A DNA stretch of 64,000 nt, taken from assembly GCA_028583605.1 (NCBI GenBank), contig CM053332.1, positions 23,510,823 to 23,574,822 of the forward strand, in the 5' to 3' direction. Origin of the DNA: Dastarcus helophoroides. Taxonomy: Eukaryota > Arthropoda > Insecta > Coleoptera > Bothrideridae. Every line of letters begins with the position of its first letter. Position 1 is the stretch's first letter. Below are positions 31,203 through 64,000 of this stretch, one piece after another. The notes under the pieces were generated by a model. The model searched no databases. It saw only the letters and a list, made by a program, of their open reading frames with translations, and was not told the origin of the DNA. The position numbers and the translations under genes are program-made.

Positions 31203-64000
<32,798 letters not shown>

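Overview
This is an AT-rich nuclear segment of an insect genome, possibly a beetle (weak guess). It has GT-AG introns from 49 bp to 12.5 kb. Its genes match an arthropod TTD14 protein, RAD51D and the SWI2/SNF2 ATPase Domino. Most of the DNA is intron packed with non-autonomous mobile elements and tandem arrays.

Layout. (1) 299-15387, plus strand: 3' six coding exons of ttd14; the 5' exon with the P-loop lies off the left edge. Its 12.5 kb intron holds a 1.8 kb tandem duplication, two 8-bp-TSD MITEs, two fold-back retroposons and a retroposon carrying a hammerhead ribozyme. (2) 15.45-17.2 kb: intergenic, with a 5'-truncated LINE. (3) 17246-17926, minus: a small CCCH zinc-finger gene. (4) 18601-18952: a solo LTR. 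(5) 19077-25865, minus: RAD51D in four exons, with a one-base frameshift in exon 1. Its introns carry a duplicate of the CCCH gene's 5' end, a second hammerhead element and about 4 kb of TCGAAATTTCGA-type repeat. (6) 25866-26160: a probable shared promoter, head to head with dom. (7) 31203 to beyond 64000, plus: dom (HSA domain, split SNF2 ATPase), 15 coding exons, open at the right edge, with very repeat-rich introns.

Gene content: RAD51D (recombination paralogue) and Domino (H2A-variant exchange, Tip60/SWR1-type complexes) share a promoter region and both act at broken DNA. ttd14 and the zinc-finger gene have no evident link to them.

Most interesting: a family of short retroposons with canonical type I hammerhead ribozymes. 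Two copies retain the ribozyme; both have 12-14 bp target-site duplications, paired changes in an outer helix, and an antisense position in the host intron. A second dispersed family has a hammerhead-like fold, with its intact cores antisense to the host gene. A third candidate is a fold-back repeat whose arms are long TCGAAATTTCGA arrays that switch strand polarity at a conserved ~100 bp core. In dom, the Walker A exon is flanked by long inverted copies of a ~620 bp unit, an arrangement that favours circular RNA.
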